DNA of 64,000 nt, from NCBI RefSeq assembly GCF_024228675.1, contig NZ_CP100461.1:124001-188000 (forward strand), given 5' to 3'. The translations under genes were made by a program, and so were the position numbers. The notes beneath the pieces were generated by a model, which was not told where the DNA came from, searched no databases, and saw only the letters and a list, made by a program, of their open reading frames with translations. Below are positions 54,490 through 63,706 of the stretch, piece after piece (positions within the stretch are counted from its first letter, which is position 1; every line of letters starts with the position of its first letter). This stretch comes from Salinigranum marinum (lineage in GTDB: Archaea > Halobacteriota > Halobacteria > Halobacteriales > Haloferacaceae).

Positions 54490-55548
54490 CTACGACGAGG
54501 CTGGCGCCACCGGCCGAACGTTCGCGGTCGCGCCCCCTTCCTGTGTGACGTTCACCCAGAGGTGGAGTTCGCGGTAGGCGTTGTCGGTCGTCGGCGTCTG
54601 CGGTGGCGCGCCACGGTACAAGAGGTAGGTCAGGCGTAGCCGCTCGCCGGTCATCGTCGGGGTGACGGTGTGGGGCTGCTGCCACGTCTCGTTGTGCGCG
54701 AGGCTGGGATCGAACTGCCGGAGTTCCTCTCGCTCGATGAGCCGTGTCGAGTTGTTCTGCACCTGCACCTCGTGAATCTCGACGAGGACGGTGTAGTCGA
54801 CGTTCTCGTGTTCCTGGTTGCCGATCCCCACGACCAGTTCCTGTCCCTGTCCAGGGCTGAACTCCGTCGGGTAGTCGTCGGCGACCAACTCGCCGTCCGG
54901 GCCCTCGGTCAGGAGGTAGAACTCACTGAACGACTCGCCCTGTTGTGGGACCGCGACCGCGTAGCCCACGCTGCTCACTGCGAGGAGTATCGAAACCACG
55001 AGCAACACGTTGAGGGCGGCGTCCGTGCGGGTGTCGGGCTCGAATAGCTCGCCGCGGGCACTCGTCAGCCAGGCTCGCCACGGCACGCGAAAGCGCCGAT
55101 CCGGGTCGAGCTCGGCTCGGCGGCGGGCGGCGATGACGACGAGTCCCACCACGAGTCCCGTGAGCGAGACGACGATCGGGACGAGCCGGATTCCCCAGGG
55201 CGTGAAGTTGAGGACGAGCCCGACGAGCGGGACGACGGCGATCGACACACCGAACGAGAGCGCGACCCGTTCGAGACCCGTGATCCCCCCTTCGGCGGAG
55301 TCGAGCTCCGCTTCGTCGGTGTCCTCGGGGGGCCCGCGCTCGGGGAACAACGCGGCGACGAGCGCGTAGCCGGGGACGAACAGCACGAACGGGAGGCCGA
55401 CGACGACACGCAGCGGTGTCTCCTGAACGAACGGGAGAAACACGGCGCCGATCGTCAAGAGCGTGAGACCGACGATGGCGGCGAGATCAGCGGGCATGCG
55501 TCGCGCCCACCGGGGGACCATGAGACGCCACCGAGCATCGGGGGCCAT
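54490..55548 (-). CDS. DUF1616 membrane protein
   Basis: 352 residues. Four hydrophobic helices at about 20-70, 90-160 and one at 180-200 surround a loop; the C-terminal half (about 205-352) lies outside and has a beta-rich domain. This is the arrangement of the archaeal DUF1616 family. That family is often found with S-layer glycosylation and surface-polysaccharide genes, as here beside a glycosyltransferase and an epimerase. Its biochemical role is not known. The 193-base spacer to the glycosyltransferase gene is AT-rich and probably holds that gene's promoter. Confidence 0.85.
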   Translation of the reverse strand: MAPDARWRLMVPRWARRMPADLAAIVGLTLLTIGAVFLPFVQETPLRVVVGLPFVLFVPGYALVAALFPERGPPEDTDEAELDSAEGGITGLERVALSFGVSIAVVPLVGLVLNFTPWGIRLVPIVVSLTGLVVGLVVIAARRRAELDPDRRFRVPWRAWLTSARGELFEPDTRTDAALNVLLVVSILLAVSSVGYAVAVPQQGESFSEFYLLTEGPDGELVADDYPTEFSPGQGQELVVGIGNQEHENVDYTVLVEIHEVQVQNNSTRLIEREELRQFDPSLAHNETWQQPHTVTPTMTGERLRLTYLLYRGAPPQTPTTDNAYRELHLWVNVTQEGGATANVRPVAPASS

Positions 55549-55625
55549 ACCTCATCGAATCGGCCACGACTCAAAAATCAGTCGGTTGAGTGGAGTGTTT
55601 CGCGGGCTGAAAGAGTAGCGAAGGC

Positions 55626-56666
55626 CTACGAGACCTTCCGCAGCAGTCGTAACGCCTGCTGTTTGGGTGCGGTTCGGTGCGCGCTCCCGTGGTCCGAGAC
55701 GTTCTGGATGTCGTTCGACGCGTACCAGTCGTACGCGCGCTCGAACACGTCGAAGTTGCTGTCGACGGGGTTCCACCCGAGGACGTCCCGGGCCTTCGAG
55801 ATGTCGAAGTAGTACGGCCGGTGGACCGTCTTGTAGTGCCACGGGGCGAGCGGCGAGAGGCGGAGTTTATCCATCGCCTGGAGCACGAGGCTCGCGGGAG
55901 TCGCCGGGATCCACTGGATCGTCGAGTTCGACCCCGCGTAGTCGATGACGTGTTCGAGGTCCTCACCGAGCGTCGTGTAGTCGGCGTTGCCGATGTTGAA
56001 TATCTCGCCTGTCACGTCGGTCTCTGCGGCGCGGAGTGACGCGTCCGCGAGGTCGCGCGCGCTCACCAGCTGGAACAGGTTCTCGCCGTCGCCGAGCATG
56101 TACACCCGCGCGTCGCGGTCCATCCAGTCGAAGAGGATCTGGTAGATCCCGGCTCGGCGTTCGTCGACCACGGTCCGCGGCCGGATGATGTTGATCGGGA
56201 CCCCTTTGGCCGCGTGTTCCAAGGCCACCTGGTCGGCCGCGAGTTTGGACATGCCGTACTGCCCGATGGGGTTCACGGGTGTCTCTTCGGTGACCGGCAT
56301 CGACGAGAGATCGTACACCGCGCTCGAGGAGACGTGAACGACGCCGTTGACGCCTTCCTCGCCGGCCAGACGCATGACGTTCGCCGTCCCCCTGACGTTC
56401 ACCTCCCAGAACTCCCGGCCGGCTTTCGTGAGCGGGACGAGCGCGACGTTGTGGTGGACGTAGTCGACACCGTGCAGCGCCTCTCGAAGGGCACCGACGT
56501 CGCGGACGTCGCCGCGGACGTAGTCGACGCGGTCTTCGAGATCGGTTCCGGGTATCGACGGCGGTGCCAGATCGAACAGACGGACGTCTTCTCCACTGTC
56601 GAGGAGGTACTCGGCAGTGTGACTCCCGACGAAGCCAGCCCCACCAGTGACGAGATGTAATGACAC
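55626..56666 (-). CDS. NAD-dependent sugar-nucleotide epimerase/dehydratase (extended SDR)
   Basis: 346 residues. Rossmann motif GGAGFVG (8-14), active-site Tyr137-x3-Lys141 in QYGMSK, and Ser in VSSSAVYD (113-120). It resembles UDP-glucose 4-epimerase-like and NDP-sugar dehydratase families. It acts on nucleotide-activated sugars and would supply a donor to the glycosyltransferase at 53061. The exact sugar is not determined. It is transcribed away from the MoxR gene. Confidence 0.9.
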   Translation of the reverse strand: MSLHLVTGGAGFVGSHTAEYLLDSGEDVRLFDLAPPSIPGTDLEDRVDYVRGDVRDVGALREALHGVDYVHHNVALVPLTKAGREFWEVNVRGTANVMRLAGEEGVNGVVHVSSSAVYDLSSMPVTEETPVNPIGQYGMSKLAADQVALEHAAKGVPINIIRPRTVVDERRAGIYQILFDWMDRDARVYMLGDGENLFQLVSARDLADASLRAAETDVTGEIFNIGNADYTTLGEDLEHVIDYAGSNSTIQWIPATPASLVLQAMDKLRLSPLAPWHYKTVHRPYYFDISKARDVLGWNPVDSNFDVFERAYDWYASNDIQNVSDHGSAHRTAPKQQALRLLRKVS

Positions 56667-56778
56667 GTTCTCACGCTACACCCAGCGACACTTGAACGTG
56701 CCTAGCCTGGGACCGTCCTGTTCGAGATGCGGCCCATATGAGGGCGAGGGTGTTGGGGTGATCCACCGATAGTACAAA

Positions 56779-56788
56779 ATTAATTTAA
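56779..56788 (+). promoter_or_regulatory. Promoter of the MoxR gene
   Basis: TTAATTTAAG in an AT-rich run, centred about 30 bases before ATG 56814. Transcription would begin near 56810, which gives a nearly leaderless mRNA. Confidence 0.5.
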
Positions 56789-56813
56789 GTATCAGGACCC
56801 GAAACGTGTGGCA

Positions 56814-57893
56814 ATGGTTACACCGGCGGAGGTGTTCGAGGCCATTCGCGATGAGGCTGGGGCGGTACTCATCGGTAACCAAGACGTCCTCGAACACGTC
56901 CTCATCGCCACACTGACGAAAGGACACGTGTTGTTGGAGGGGCCACCCGGGGTGGCCAAAACGACGATCGCCCGACTGTTCGCGAGTCTGACGGATCTCG
57001 AGTACAGCCGGATCCAGCTCATGCCCGACCTGCTCCCGAGCGACGTCACGGGCACGCAGGTGTACCGCGAAGAGACGGGCGAGTTCACGTTCCAGAAAGG
57101 CCCGGTGTTCGCGAACGTCGTGCTCGCCGACGAGATCAACCGCGCGACGCCGAAGACGCAGAGTGCCCTCCTCGAAGCGATGCAAGAGCAGATGGTGACG
57201 GTCGCCTCGGAGACGACACCGCTTCCGAGTCCTTTCCTCCTGATCGCGACCCAGAACCCGATCGAGACCGAAGGCACGTACAAACTCCCGATCGCCCAGC
57301 GTGATCGCTTTCAGTTCAAGCTCCAGGTCGGACTCCCGGAGCGTGAAGACGAGCGCGAACTGTTCGATCGGTTCAACGCGGAGCCGGATCTCACGCCGGA
57401 AGACGTCACTCCAGTCGTCTCCTCGGAGGTCATCCACGACGCCCAACAGACGGTCAGTCGGGTGTACGTCGACGAGAAGATCAGAGAGTACGTCCTCGAC
57501 ATCGTCGAGACGACGCGCGATCACTCACTCATCGAACATGGTGTCTCGCCGCGGGCCACCCTCGCGTTCCTCAACGGGGCGAAAGCCAAGGCGGCGATCC
57601 GTGGTCGAGAGTACGTCATCCCGGACGACGTAAAATCGCTGTCGAAGCCCGTTCTCGCGCATCGGCTGGTCCTCGAAGCCGACGCGGAGTTCAGCGGTCG
57701 GACGCCGCGTGACGTCGTCGAAGAACTCGTCGACGAGATCGAGACGCCCGGGAGCCGGATCAGCGCCGACCCGGAGGCGGAGATCGACGGCGACTCCGAC
57801 ATCATCTTCGAGGACTCGGCCGTCAGCGATGGCGGAGACGTCGACGAGGAGCGAGAGTTCAATGATTCCGACGACCAGCAACAGCACGACTAA
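56814..57893 (+). CDS. MoxR-family AAA+ ATPase
   Basis: About 359 residues. Walker A GPPGVAKTT (43-51), Walker B VVLADE (102-107), sensor ATQNPIETEGTY and the MoxR C-terminal lid RATLAFLNGAKAKAAIRGREY. The acidic C-terminal tail (EEREFNDSDDQQQHD) is long. MoxR ATPases work with DUF58 and VWA proteins as chaperones for complex maturation. The DUF58 protein is encoded at 59778 on the opposite strand. ATG 56814 is preferred; GTG 56808 is in frame. Confidence 0.92.
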   Translation: MVTPAEVFEAIRDEAGAVLIGNQDVLEHVLIATLTKGHVLLEGPPGVAKTTIARLFASLTDLEYSRIQLMPDLLPSDVTGTQVYREETGEFTFQKGPVFANVVLADEINRATPKTQSALLEAMQEQMVTVASETTPLPSPFLLIATQNPIETEGTYKLPIAQRDRFQFKLQVGLPEREDERELFDRFNAEPDLTPEDVTPVVSSEVIHDAQQTVSRVYVDEKIREYVLDIVETTRDHSLIEHGVSPRATLAFLNGAKAKAAIRGREYVIPDDVKSLSKPVLAHRLVLEADAEFSGRTPRDVVEELVDEIETPGSRISADPEAEIDGDSDIIFEDSAVSDGGDVDEEREFNDSDDQQQHD

Positions 57894-58079
57894 GTGAGTC
57901 GCTGGCCGGTCTCGAGCAGGCCACTCTCTTTTTCACCCCGACGCGAACACGCAGTGCTTCGCTTGACGACCTCTGTACGGATGGTGAGACGAGCCGACCG
58001 ACACACAGCGTCGATCAGAGAGTGCTCGACGGGCACGCAGGGAGTCCCCCCCACCGCGTCAAGCACGGACATGTCGTCG

Positions 58080-59081
58080 TTATCGGGGTTCGCCCTCTGG
58101 TGTCGCGTCGTCGTCGTTGCCCACTTCTGTCGCGTCGTCGTCGCTGCCCACTTCTGTCTCCGCGTCGCCACGCTCGGTCTCGAGCTCCCCGTCCCAGGTG
58201 AACGTCACGACCGACTCGTCGCCGTCGCGCCGCGCGTCAGCCACGGACACCGCGGTCTGTAACCCCGTTGCCAGGCCGACGCCGACGAACGACACGATGG
58301 GGTGATCCATCCGGTCGACGGCACCGAACGGCACGCCCGAGAGCCGCATCGTGACCCGCTGTCCCGCGGTGTCGACCTCGACGTTCGCGCTGTCGACCAG
58401 TTCGAGTCCCTCCGACGCGCCTTCGGCGAGTTGCCTCGCGGCCGACCGAGGGGTATCACCGAGAGATCCACTGAGGGTTCGCCGAAACTCCCGGAACAAC
58501 GTCTTGCCCGAGGGAGAGAAGGCGACGCCGCGGCGGTCGTCGTCTTCGGGCACTACGAGCGTCGACTGGAGGTCCGCCGAGTCGGGAAGCGACGCCGCCT
58601 CGCGCTGTGGAACGTACAGCCGAACCCCTGGACCCTCGGTCGGGACGTACTGCGCGTCACCGACGAGTTCCAGTTCGGCGACGAGCGCCCCACGGGTCTC
58701 GTCGACCGAGTCGTAGATCCCCTCGGCCACGTCGACGGGCAGGAAGCGCTCCGGCGTGAGAAAGCGCGTGAGCACGGCCGAAAACAGGCCGATGCTCCCG
58801 ATGATGAGAAGCACTTCACGAACGCTCGGGAAGAGGGCTGCACCCCCGACCGCGACGACTCCGACCGCGGCGAGGCCGATCGCCGTCCGGCCGTATTCGA
58901 CGCGTTTCGCGTGCTGATATTCGCGCCTGAGCCGCCCGTTCTCCGCGCGGAGCTGCTGAACTCGTTCGGACGCCATGGCCATCTGGTCTCGCTCGGAGAC
59001 TGGCTCGTCGAGGCTGATGTCCGGCTGTGCGTCCGTCTGTTCCGACTCGCCGCTCGCGACCTCACGCTCGGTCTCGCTCAC
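58080..59081 (-). CDS. Hypothetical membrane protein with coiled coil, DUF7982-like
   Basis: 333 residues. A charged N-terminus with heptad pattern (MASERVQQLRAENGRLRREYQHAKRVE, about 35-61) suggests a coiled coil. Two hydrophobic helices follow (about 67-105), then a soluble domain (about 115-300). Near the C-terminus a 9-residue unit, EVGSDDDAT / EVGNDDDAT, is repeated. Its GTG start overlaps the upstream gene (GTGA), so it is in the DUF58 operon. I recognise it only as a haloarchaeal conserved protein; function unknown. Confidence 0.75.
   Translation of the reverse strand: MSETEREVASGESEQTDAQPDISLDEPVSERDQMAMASERVQQLRAENGRLRREYQHAKRVEYGRTAIGLAAVGVVAVGGAALFPSVREVLLIIGSIGLFSAVLTRFLTPERFLPVDVAEGIYDSVDETRGALVAELELVGDAQYVPTEGPGVRLYVPQREAASLPDSADLQSTLVVPEDDDRRGVAFSPSGKTLFREFRRTLSGSLGDTPRSAARQLAEGASEGLELVDSANVEVDTAGQRVTMRLSGVPFGAVDRMDHPIVSFVGVGLATGLQTAVSVADARRDGDESVVTFTWDGELETERGDAETEVGSDDDATEVGNDDDATPEGEPR
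58101..58154. repeat. 27-bp tandem repeat inside the coding region
   Basis: Two adjacent 27-base copies (58101-58127 and 58128-58154), differing at one base, encode the duplicated acidic 9-residue unit of the gene at 58080. It was probably created by slippage, and copy number may vary between strains. Confidence 0.6.
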
Positions 59082-59692
59082 GTCGGGTTCCCCCCTCGGT
59101 CTGTCGTCTCGGCCGGCGTGTCATCGCGTCCACGCCCGGCAGCGCCTCCGGTCACGGTCCCGAGTTCGTCGTCATCGCTGACGAGCCCGAGCGAGGCGAG
59201 TTCGTACCGATGCAGCCCGTAGACGAGCGCGCCACCCGCCAGGAGAATCAAGACGGTCGTGATCCACAGCCGGTCGGCGAAGGCGAGTCCGACGACGATG
59301 ACGCCGAAGAGGGTGAATCCGAACCCGAGCGTCGACCGGGCGATCGATCCCCGGTCGGTGAGCGTCGCGCGGGTGAAGGGGCCGAGCAGGACGCAGATCA
59401 ATCCGAGTTCGACGAAGAGCAGTTCGACGACCGTGAACGCACGCGCCGTCGCGCCGAGTGCGAAGACGTGCCCGAGGGCGTAGCTGTACACGGTCGGGAG
59501 GTACATCCACGTAACGACGAGCCCGATCGTCAGGAACACGCCGACGAGCCCCCCGACGAGGAGAAACACGGCGGTCGTGAGCACCACGCCGAAGAGCCCA
59601 AGCAACGTCCAGTCCGCGAGCGGGCGCGGCTCGAGAGAGAGCGCCGACCATTCGGGGAGACGGAGTCGATCACTCCCGGTACGAAGCGACAT
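59078..59692 (-). CDS. Membrane protein of the DUF58 operon
   Basis: 204 residues with about six hydrophobic segments between residues 30 and 170 and an acidic, Thr/Gly-rich cytoplasmic tail. It lies between the DUF58 gene (85-base gap) and the DUF7982-like gene (4-base overlap). I recognise no function. The position suggests it belongs to the MoxR-DUF58 envelope complex. Confidence 0.75.
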   Translation of the reverse strand: MSLRTGSDRLRLPEWSALSLEPRPLADWTLLGLFGVVLTTAVFLLVGGLVGVFLTIGLVVTWMYLPTVYSYALGHVFALGATARAFTVVELLFVELGLICVLLGPFTRATLTDRGSIARSTLGFGFTLFGVIVVGLAFADRLWITTVLILLAGGALVYGLHRYELASLGLVSDDDELGTVTGGAAGRGRDDTPAETTDRGGNPT

Positions 59693-59777
59693 CGATCTCG
59701 ACTGTGACCTCTCGTGCCAGATGAATAAACACTCCTATTACTTTTTTCGCGTGAGACGGAGCCACTGTCCGGTCTCC

Positions 59778-61223
59778 TCATTCGTGACCGTCGTTTCGTC
59801 GCATCCGTTGGGATCTGAGCACGGCGTCGAACCGGTCACGCGGGCCGACCTCGAACGCCGAGACATTGGGGAACTGGTCCAGTTCTCGTCTGAACTCCTC
59901 GAACTCGAGATAGCGCTCGTACGCGGTTTCGAGGTCGTCCAGTCCTCCGGGCTCGAACAGCACGTGCGGGGTGAGAAACAGTGTGATCTCCTCGATGGTT
60001 CTGCCCGTGGATCGGACGAGATCCCAGACGCGTTTCGGCTCCGTGTCGTCCGTGAGCACGACCACGCTGAACTCCTTGTCAGTCGCGACGCGTTCGCGGT
60101 GAATCGCCCCCTGGATCGGATCGTCACGATTCGTCTCGATGCGGCCGTGCGAGTCGAAGTACGGCCCGAGTTTCCGCTCGAACGCCGTGGTCCCGTCGCG
60201 GAGGCGTGTCGTGCGACCGGGAGGGAGCTTCGACACGCGCGAGCGCGAGGATCGCGTCGTCCCCGTCGACCCGCTCTGCGCCCCCGACGACTGGAGCTGG
60301 AAGAGCGGGCCGCGGAGCGTCCCGGCTGCCTTTTCGGCCGACCGGGAGTGGTATCGCGACGTGACGGCGTCGTCGTCGACGCCGTACAGGGAGACGGAGT
60401 CGAACACGGACTCGATGGTCCTCAGGTAGCCGAGCGTTACCTCCTTAGCGTAGTCGAGTTTGGTCTCGCCGGGCGGGCCGACCCTCATCGCCTCGCGCTG
60501 ATCCAAGATGACCAGTACGTGCCGGTCGTTCTCCCGACCGTACTCTCGGACGTGGAGTTCGCCGCTCCGCGCGGTCACGTTCCAGTCGATGTTCTTCGCG
60601 ATGTCACCGGGGACGTACTCACGCACCTCCTGTGGTTCGAGGCCGCGGCCCGTCGTCTGTCTGCTCAGTTCGCCGAACTCCTCGGTCACGTTCGACGCGC
60701 CCCGTCCCACGTGGAGTTGCGCGGGGCCGCGCGATCCGACCACCACCTCCGTTCCTGGCCCGCGCTCGATCGTCTCCTCGAAGAGGCCACGCTCGTCGCT
60801 GAGCGTAATCCTGACGGGAGCGAGTTCGTGCTGTCCGGCGACGTGGAACTCCACCGCATAGGTCAGCTCGGCCTGCGTCGCTGCCGGACCGAGGGTCGCG
60901 ATCGACCGCTGTGTCACGGTCGCTGCCAGGGGACCCATCGGCTCGATCTCCAGCGAGAGCGAACTCGGCTCGTCGAGTTCGACCGTGACCACGACCGTGA
61001 GTTCGCTGTCGACCGACGTCGACTGCTCGACGGGCGTCGTCCGGATGTCGAGCGTTCGGTCGAGCGTCTCGGCCGCACTGACGAACGCGCGCTGTCGACC
61101 GAGGAGCCACGCACCGACGCCGGCGGCACCGAACAGTAACAGCGGCTGGGCGAACGCCACCGCACAGAGCGCCAGCACCACCCCGAGGCCGCCGATTTCG
61201 ACTGCTCGCCGGCTGAACTCCAT
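59778..61223 (-). CDS. DUF58 domain protein (MoxR partner)
   Basis: 481 residues. Two N-terminal membrane helices (about 10-45), a beta-rich domain to about residue 180, then the DUF58 core with GRGLEPQEVREYVPGDIAKNIDWNVTARSGELHVREY, which is the conserved signature. A von Willebrand A-like region follows with VLVILDQREAMRVG, related to but not exactly the MIDAS DxSxS. It forms a functional pair with the MoxR ATPase at 56814. First gene of a three-gene minus-strand operon. Confidence 0.92.
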   Translation of the reverse strand: MEFSRRAVEIGGLGVVLALCAVAFAQPLLLFGAAGVGAWLLGRQRAFVSAAETLDRTLDIRTTPVEQSTSVDSELTVVVTVELDEPSSLSLEIEPMGPLAATVTQRSIATLGPAATQAELTYAVEFHVAGQHELAPVRITLSDERGLFEETIERGPGTEVVVGSRGPAQLHVGRGASNVTEEFGELSRQTTGRGLEPQEVREYVPGDIAKNIDWNVTARSGELHVREYGRENDRHVLVILDQREAMRVGPPGETKLDYAKEVTLGYLRTIESVFDSVSLYGVDDDAVTSRYHSRSAEKAAGTLRGPLFQLQSSGAQSGSTGTTRSSRSRVSKLPPGRTTRLRDGTTAFERKLGPYFDSHGRIETNRDDPIQGAIHRERVATDKEFSVVVLTDDTEPKRVWDLVRSTGRTIEEITLFLTPHVLFEPGGLDDLETAYERYLEFEEFRRELDQFPNVSAFEVGPRDRFDAVLRSQRMRRNDGHE

Positions 61224-61325
61224 TCGTCTTCCAGTTTATCCGCCCGAAAATCAAGCTGTTGGTCCGGTAGTCCGAACTGAGAACCGGATCTCGGCGTCGT
61301 CACCGGCGCGCAATCGACCGATCAG

Positions 61326-61604
61326 CTACTCGATCGTGAGCTCTCCAGTATCGGTCGTGTGCTCGTCCCACTCCAATTCGAACTCGATCTCGATCTCCGC
61401 GGCGTCGCCCGACTTCGACGTCTCGCGTTCGACCTCGACCTCGAACTCGACGCGCCCCGGTGGAGTGAGTGTCACCGACTGGTCGCCGGAGTCGAGGGTG
61501 AACTCGTCGCCGGATTCGAGATGGTCCGCGACCGTTCGGAGGTACTGTGCCACTTCGACCGTCTCCATGTCCCGCTCGAACTCGAACAGTGTTTCTTCGG
61601 GCAT
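61326..61604 (-). CDS. Amphi-Trp domain protein
   Basis: About 92 residues from ATG 61604. The FEFERDMETVEVAQYLRTVADHLESG start and the beta-strands ending in EFELEWDEH match the small amphi-Trp domain proteins common in haloarchaea. Upstream in-frame sequence is not conserved and is left out. Standalone gene; function unknown. Confidence 0.85.
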   Translation of the reverse strand: MPEETLFEFERDMETVEVAQYLRTVADHLESGDEFTLDSGDQSVTLTPPGRVEFEVEVERETSKSGDAAEIEIEFELEWDEHTTDTGELTIE

Positions 61605-61924
61605 CCCTCGATCTACGCTCCCGAGAGTATTGATCCTGCCGTGTGCTCGACGAGTGAGGGTGTTTGCGGCTACGAGAACGGGTCTTCGGGCGTCGTCAGC
61701 CGGGAGACGTCGTCGAACCGGTCGAAATCGTCGTCGAACGAATAGATGAAAACCTCGGACGCACGATACAGTGTGCACGCGCAGCGAACTCCGACGGGAG
61801 CAGGCGCAGTAGCAGTCTTCCGACCCTCCGATCCAGTCAGTCGGTGGTCCACGACGACCGTCTACCCCTCCAACAATCTTAACGAATGTTTATGTTGGTT
61901 GTTAGCGTAGATCGAGGCAGTACC

Positions 61925-62878
61925 ATGTCACCGAAGACCCCGTCGTCAGGGGCAGGGTCGCCAGTCGGTCGGGGTGGACGTCGATCCGTACCGATCGACT
62001 TCGAGACAGCACAGGGGGACCTTTTCGACGCTGTCGACATCGCCACGAGGTCACGGTTCGTCGACGGCCCGGCGGGACGGATACATGTCGTCGAGGCTGG
62101 ACCTCCCGACGACCAACCGCCGGTGGTGTTCGTTCATGGCACGGCTGCGTTCGGTGCGTTCTTCGCTCCCCTCATGACCCAGGTCGAAGACCGTCGGATG
62201 ATCGCGTTCGACCGACCGGGGTACGGTCTCAGCGACGCGTTTGTCTACACTGAAGCCAACGTTCGACGCACCGTCGTCGATGTCCTCCTGGAAGTCCTCG
62301 ACACGATGGAAGCCGACCGGATCGATCTCGTCGGGCACTCCATGGGCGGTCAGACGGCGATACTGTTCGCACTCATGCATCCGGCACGGGTTCGGCGTCT
62401 CGTCTTGATCGGAGCCGTGGTAGGCTTCCCGGGAACGCATCCGCCGTTTCGTATTCGACTCTTGACAGTTCCCGTGCTCAATCGGGTGATACGGCGGCTG
62501 CAGAAGTCGGGTGACGAAGGCGTCCTCGATATCGCGGAAACATTCGGAGAACGCGACGCGATCCGGGCCCATCCGGCGTTCATTCGGGCGATCGCAGCCC
62601 ACGAAGCCGAGCCGAAATCGGCCGAGGCGGGATTCAGCGAGTTCAACGCGCTCGTCTCGGTACGGGGATGGCGTCCGTCCGTCAGGCTCAGTCCAGACGA
62701 GTTACGGAGTATCCAGCCCCCCACGACGATCGTCTGGGGTGAGAACGACACGCTGGGTGGACCCGATGACGTCCGCAACGGTCTCGCGTTGATTTCGGAT
62801 GTCCGGTTCGAGACCGTCGACGCCGGACACATCCCCTTTCTGGATCACCCGAAGCGGTGTACAGCACTCCTCGGATGA
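61925..62878 (+). CDS. Alpha/beta hydrolase
   Basis: About 317 residues. Oxyanion motif VVFVHGTAAFG (67-77), nucleophile Ser139 in GHSMGGQ, the catalytic Asp in VWGENDTLGG and His in VDAGHIPFLDH near the C-terminus: the triad is complete. It hydrolyses an ester, lactone or similar bond; no substrate is indicated. ATG 61925 (MSPKTPSSG) fits the family; an ATG at 61886 would add 13 hydrophobic residues. Confidence 0.88.
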   Translation: MSPKTPSSGAGSPVGRGGRRSVPIDFETAQGDLFDAVDIATRSRFVDGPAGRIHVVEAGPPDDQPPVVFVHGTAAFGAFFAPLMTQVEDRRMIAFDRPGYGLSDAFVYTEANVRRTVVDVLLEVLDTMEADRIDLVGHSMGGQTAILFALMHPARVRRLVLIGAVVGFPGTHPPFRIRLLTVPVLNRVIRRLQKSGDEGVLDIAETFGERDAIRAHPAFIRAIAAHEAEPKSAEAGFSEFNALVSVRGWRPSVRLSPDELRSIQPPTTIVWGENDTLGGPDDVRNGLALISDVRFETVDAGHIPFLDHPKRCTALLG

Positions 62879-62905
62879 ACGAGGCGGATGCCTCGGGAGT
62901 CGACC

Positions 62906-63475
62906 TCAGCCGGCCCGGTTGATCGCGGTGAACGTCTCTCGCATCTCGGCGAAGTTCTCCTCGGAGACGGCGAGTTCCTCGCGGAGTTCATCGCTCCGCC
63001 GCTGCATCCGGAGGTACTCACCGGACTCCGCGAGCTGTTCGGACGCGTGCTCGGCCTCGAGCACGGCCAGTTTCGCGGTGAGACTGAAGAAGGCCGTGAG
63101 TGGGTCGTCGTACGACGCCGCCTCCAGTTGCTGATCGACAGCAGCGAAGAGGTCCGCTTTCTCGATCGGTTTGCAGAGGTAATCGTCGAAGGGCATGTCG
63201 GTGATTCCGAACCCGGGGTCGACCGCAGTCACCATGATGACCCGACAGTCGTACCCCTGGTCTCGGAGGTCTCTCAACACCTTGTCGCCCGAGTAGGGCA
63301 TCCGACGGTCCAACAGCACCACGTCGACCGACTCGTCCATCTCCGCGAGCGCTTGCTCGCCACCGTACGCCGTTCGGACGTCTCCGTATCGCGTCCGTAA
63401 CCGGAGCGCGTACGCATCGACGACTTCGCGTTCGTCGTCGACGACGAGAATCGTTCCCTCCCTTTCCTGTGCCAT
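62906..63475 (-). CDS. HalX-domain response regulator
   Basis: About 189 residues. The receiver domain has Asp13 and Asp14, the phospho-acceptor Asp56 in VVLLDRRMP and Lys102 in YLCKPIEK. The C-terminal HalX domain (about 120-189, FFSLTAKLAVLEAEHASEQL) is a haloarchaeal output/helical module. ATG 63475 (MAQEREGT) fits; an upstream ATG would add 9 residues. It diverges from a gene starting at 63707 with an N-terminal membrane anchor, which may encode its cognate kinase. Confidence 0.88.
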   Translation of the reverse strand: MAQEREGTILVVDDEREVVDAYALRLRTRYGDVRTAYGGEQALAEMDESVDVVLLDRRMPYSGDKVLRDLRDQGYDCRVIMVTAVDPGFGITDMPFDDYLCKPIEKADLFAAVDQQLEAASYDDPLTAFFSLTAKLAVLEAEHASEQLAESGEYLRMQRRSDELREELAVSEENFAEMRETFTAINRAG

Positions 63476-63576
63476 GGTATCACACGTAACGGGGTTCGTC
63501 ACTGGAGCTGTTATACTTTCGTGCGAAACTCGAATAGCGGCCTCGTGCTCGAGTTCGTTACTATCCCCTTCGGGGA

Positions 63577-63603
63577 ATCCTCGCCCTTTAGGGCGGGGAG
63601 GAT
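63577..63603. repeat. Orphan tnpB-type right-end hairpin
   Basis: ATCCTC-GCCC (63577-63586) pairs with GGGC (63591-63594) and GAGGAT (63598-63603) around the TTTA loop. A smaller hairpin TCCCC/GGGGA (63564-63568/63572-63576) precedes it. The CGCCCTTTAGGGCG core is a familiar sequence at ends of IS1341/tnpB elements in archaea. No tnpB is adjacent. Confidence 0.5.
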
Positions 63604-63706
63604 GTCAACCACGACTGACCCCGCGAGCGTCCGCCTCGAGTGGGTGTGTGCTTCCGCGCCCGGTCCAGTGTGAATCCTTATCGTGCTCCTTGACAACACT
63701 CGACAC

